A stretch of 6,259 bases of DNA, taken from Rhodobacterales bacterium CG2_30_65_12 (lineage in GTDB: Bacteria; Pseudomonadota; Alphaproteobacteria; Rhodobacterales; Rhodobacteraceae). The position numbers and the translations under genes were made by a program. The notes beneath the pieces were generated by a model. It did not search any database. It was not told the DNA's origin and worked only from the letters and a program-made list of their open reading frames with translations. Below, piece by piece: positions 6,182 to 6,259 of this stretch. The DNA lies in the NCBI GenBank assembly GCA_001873585.1, contig MNZL01000106.1, positions 1 through 6,259 on the forward strand, in the 5' to 3' direction. Each line of letters starts with the position of its first letter. Within the stretch, counting starts at the first letter, position 1.

Positions 6182-6259
6182 TTACCCGAGCAAGGCTTTC
6201 ACCCGAGCGGTGAAATCGTCGCCGCGCGCTTCGAAATCGGGGTATTGATCGAAGCTGGC
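6182..6259 (-). CDS. murD: UDP-N-acetylmuramoyl-L-alanine--D-glutamate ligase, C-terminal end (partial)
   Basis: Only the last 25 codons and the TAA stop fall in the window; the gene continues past the right edge. The visible tail reads ASFDQYPDFEARGDDFTARV and ends in KALLG. The pattern S-F-D-Q-[FY]-x-x-F-x-x-R-G-x-x-F is the conserved end of the MurD C-terminal domain, whose Ser-Phe region lies by the substrate-binding site. MurD adds D-glutamate to UDP-MurNAc-L-Ala in the cytoplasm. Its location just before the ftsW-murG-murC block agrees with the usual dcw order. The call rests on this short motif plus context, because no ATP-binding motif is visible here. Confidence 0.85.
   Translation of the reverse strand, partial: ASFDQYPDFEARGDDFTARVKALLG

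Overview
The window is GC-rich alphaproteobacterial DNA. Its gene order, the style of its proteins (especially FtsW, MurG and the MurD tail) and its composition point to the Rhodobacterales (Rhodobacteraceae or Roseobacter group). This assignment comes from recognising family features, not from a database search. Every gene I can support lies on the minus strand, so the biological reading order runs from high to low coordinates. It covers part of the division and cell-wall (dcw) cluster.

In reading order, the window opens with the last 25 codons of murD (6182-6259). Next come three genes with no obvious role in peptidoglycan synthesis: an unrecognised soluble 208-residue protein (5407-6033), a possible 56-residue small protein with a very strong ribosome binding site (4902-5072), and a ten-helix EamA/DMT-type transporter (3918-4838). 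The classical cluster then resumes as ftsW (2631-3800), murG (1516-2634) and murC (110-1519). These three are locked together by two 4-base ATGA start/stop overlaps, so they are almost certainly one translationally coupled message. The last 109 bases beyond murC hold inverted repeats and no supported gene.

The core genes act in sequence on the same material. MurC and MurD add the first two amino acids to UDP-MurNAc in the cytoplasm. MurG adds GlcNAc to lipid I on the inner face of the membrane to make lipid II. FtsW polymerises lipid II into septal glycan strands. The reaction order does not match the gene order.

The main gap is 5073-5406, about 330 bases without a convincing gene. It contains a perfect 8-bp inverted repeat, a small AT-rich palindrome and a short repeated word. 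No clear promoter or U-tract terminator was found anywhere in the window. I see no RNA genes, insertion sequences, CRISPR arrays, prophage genes or defence genes, and no evidence of an undescribed system beyond the unexplained genes between murD and ftsW.
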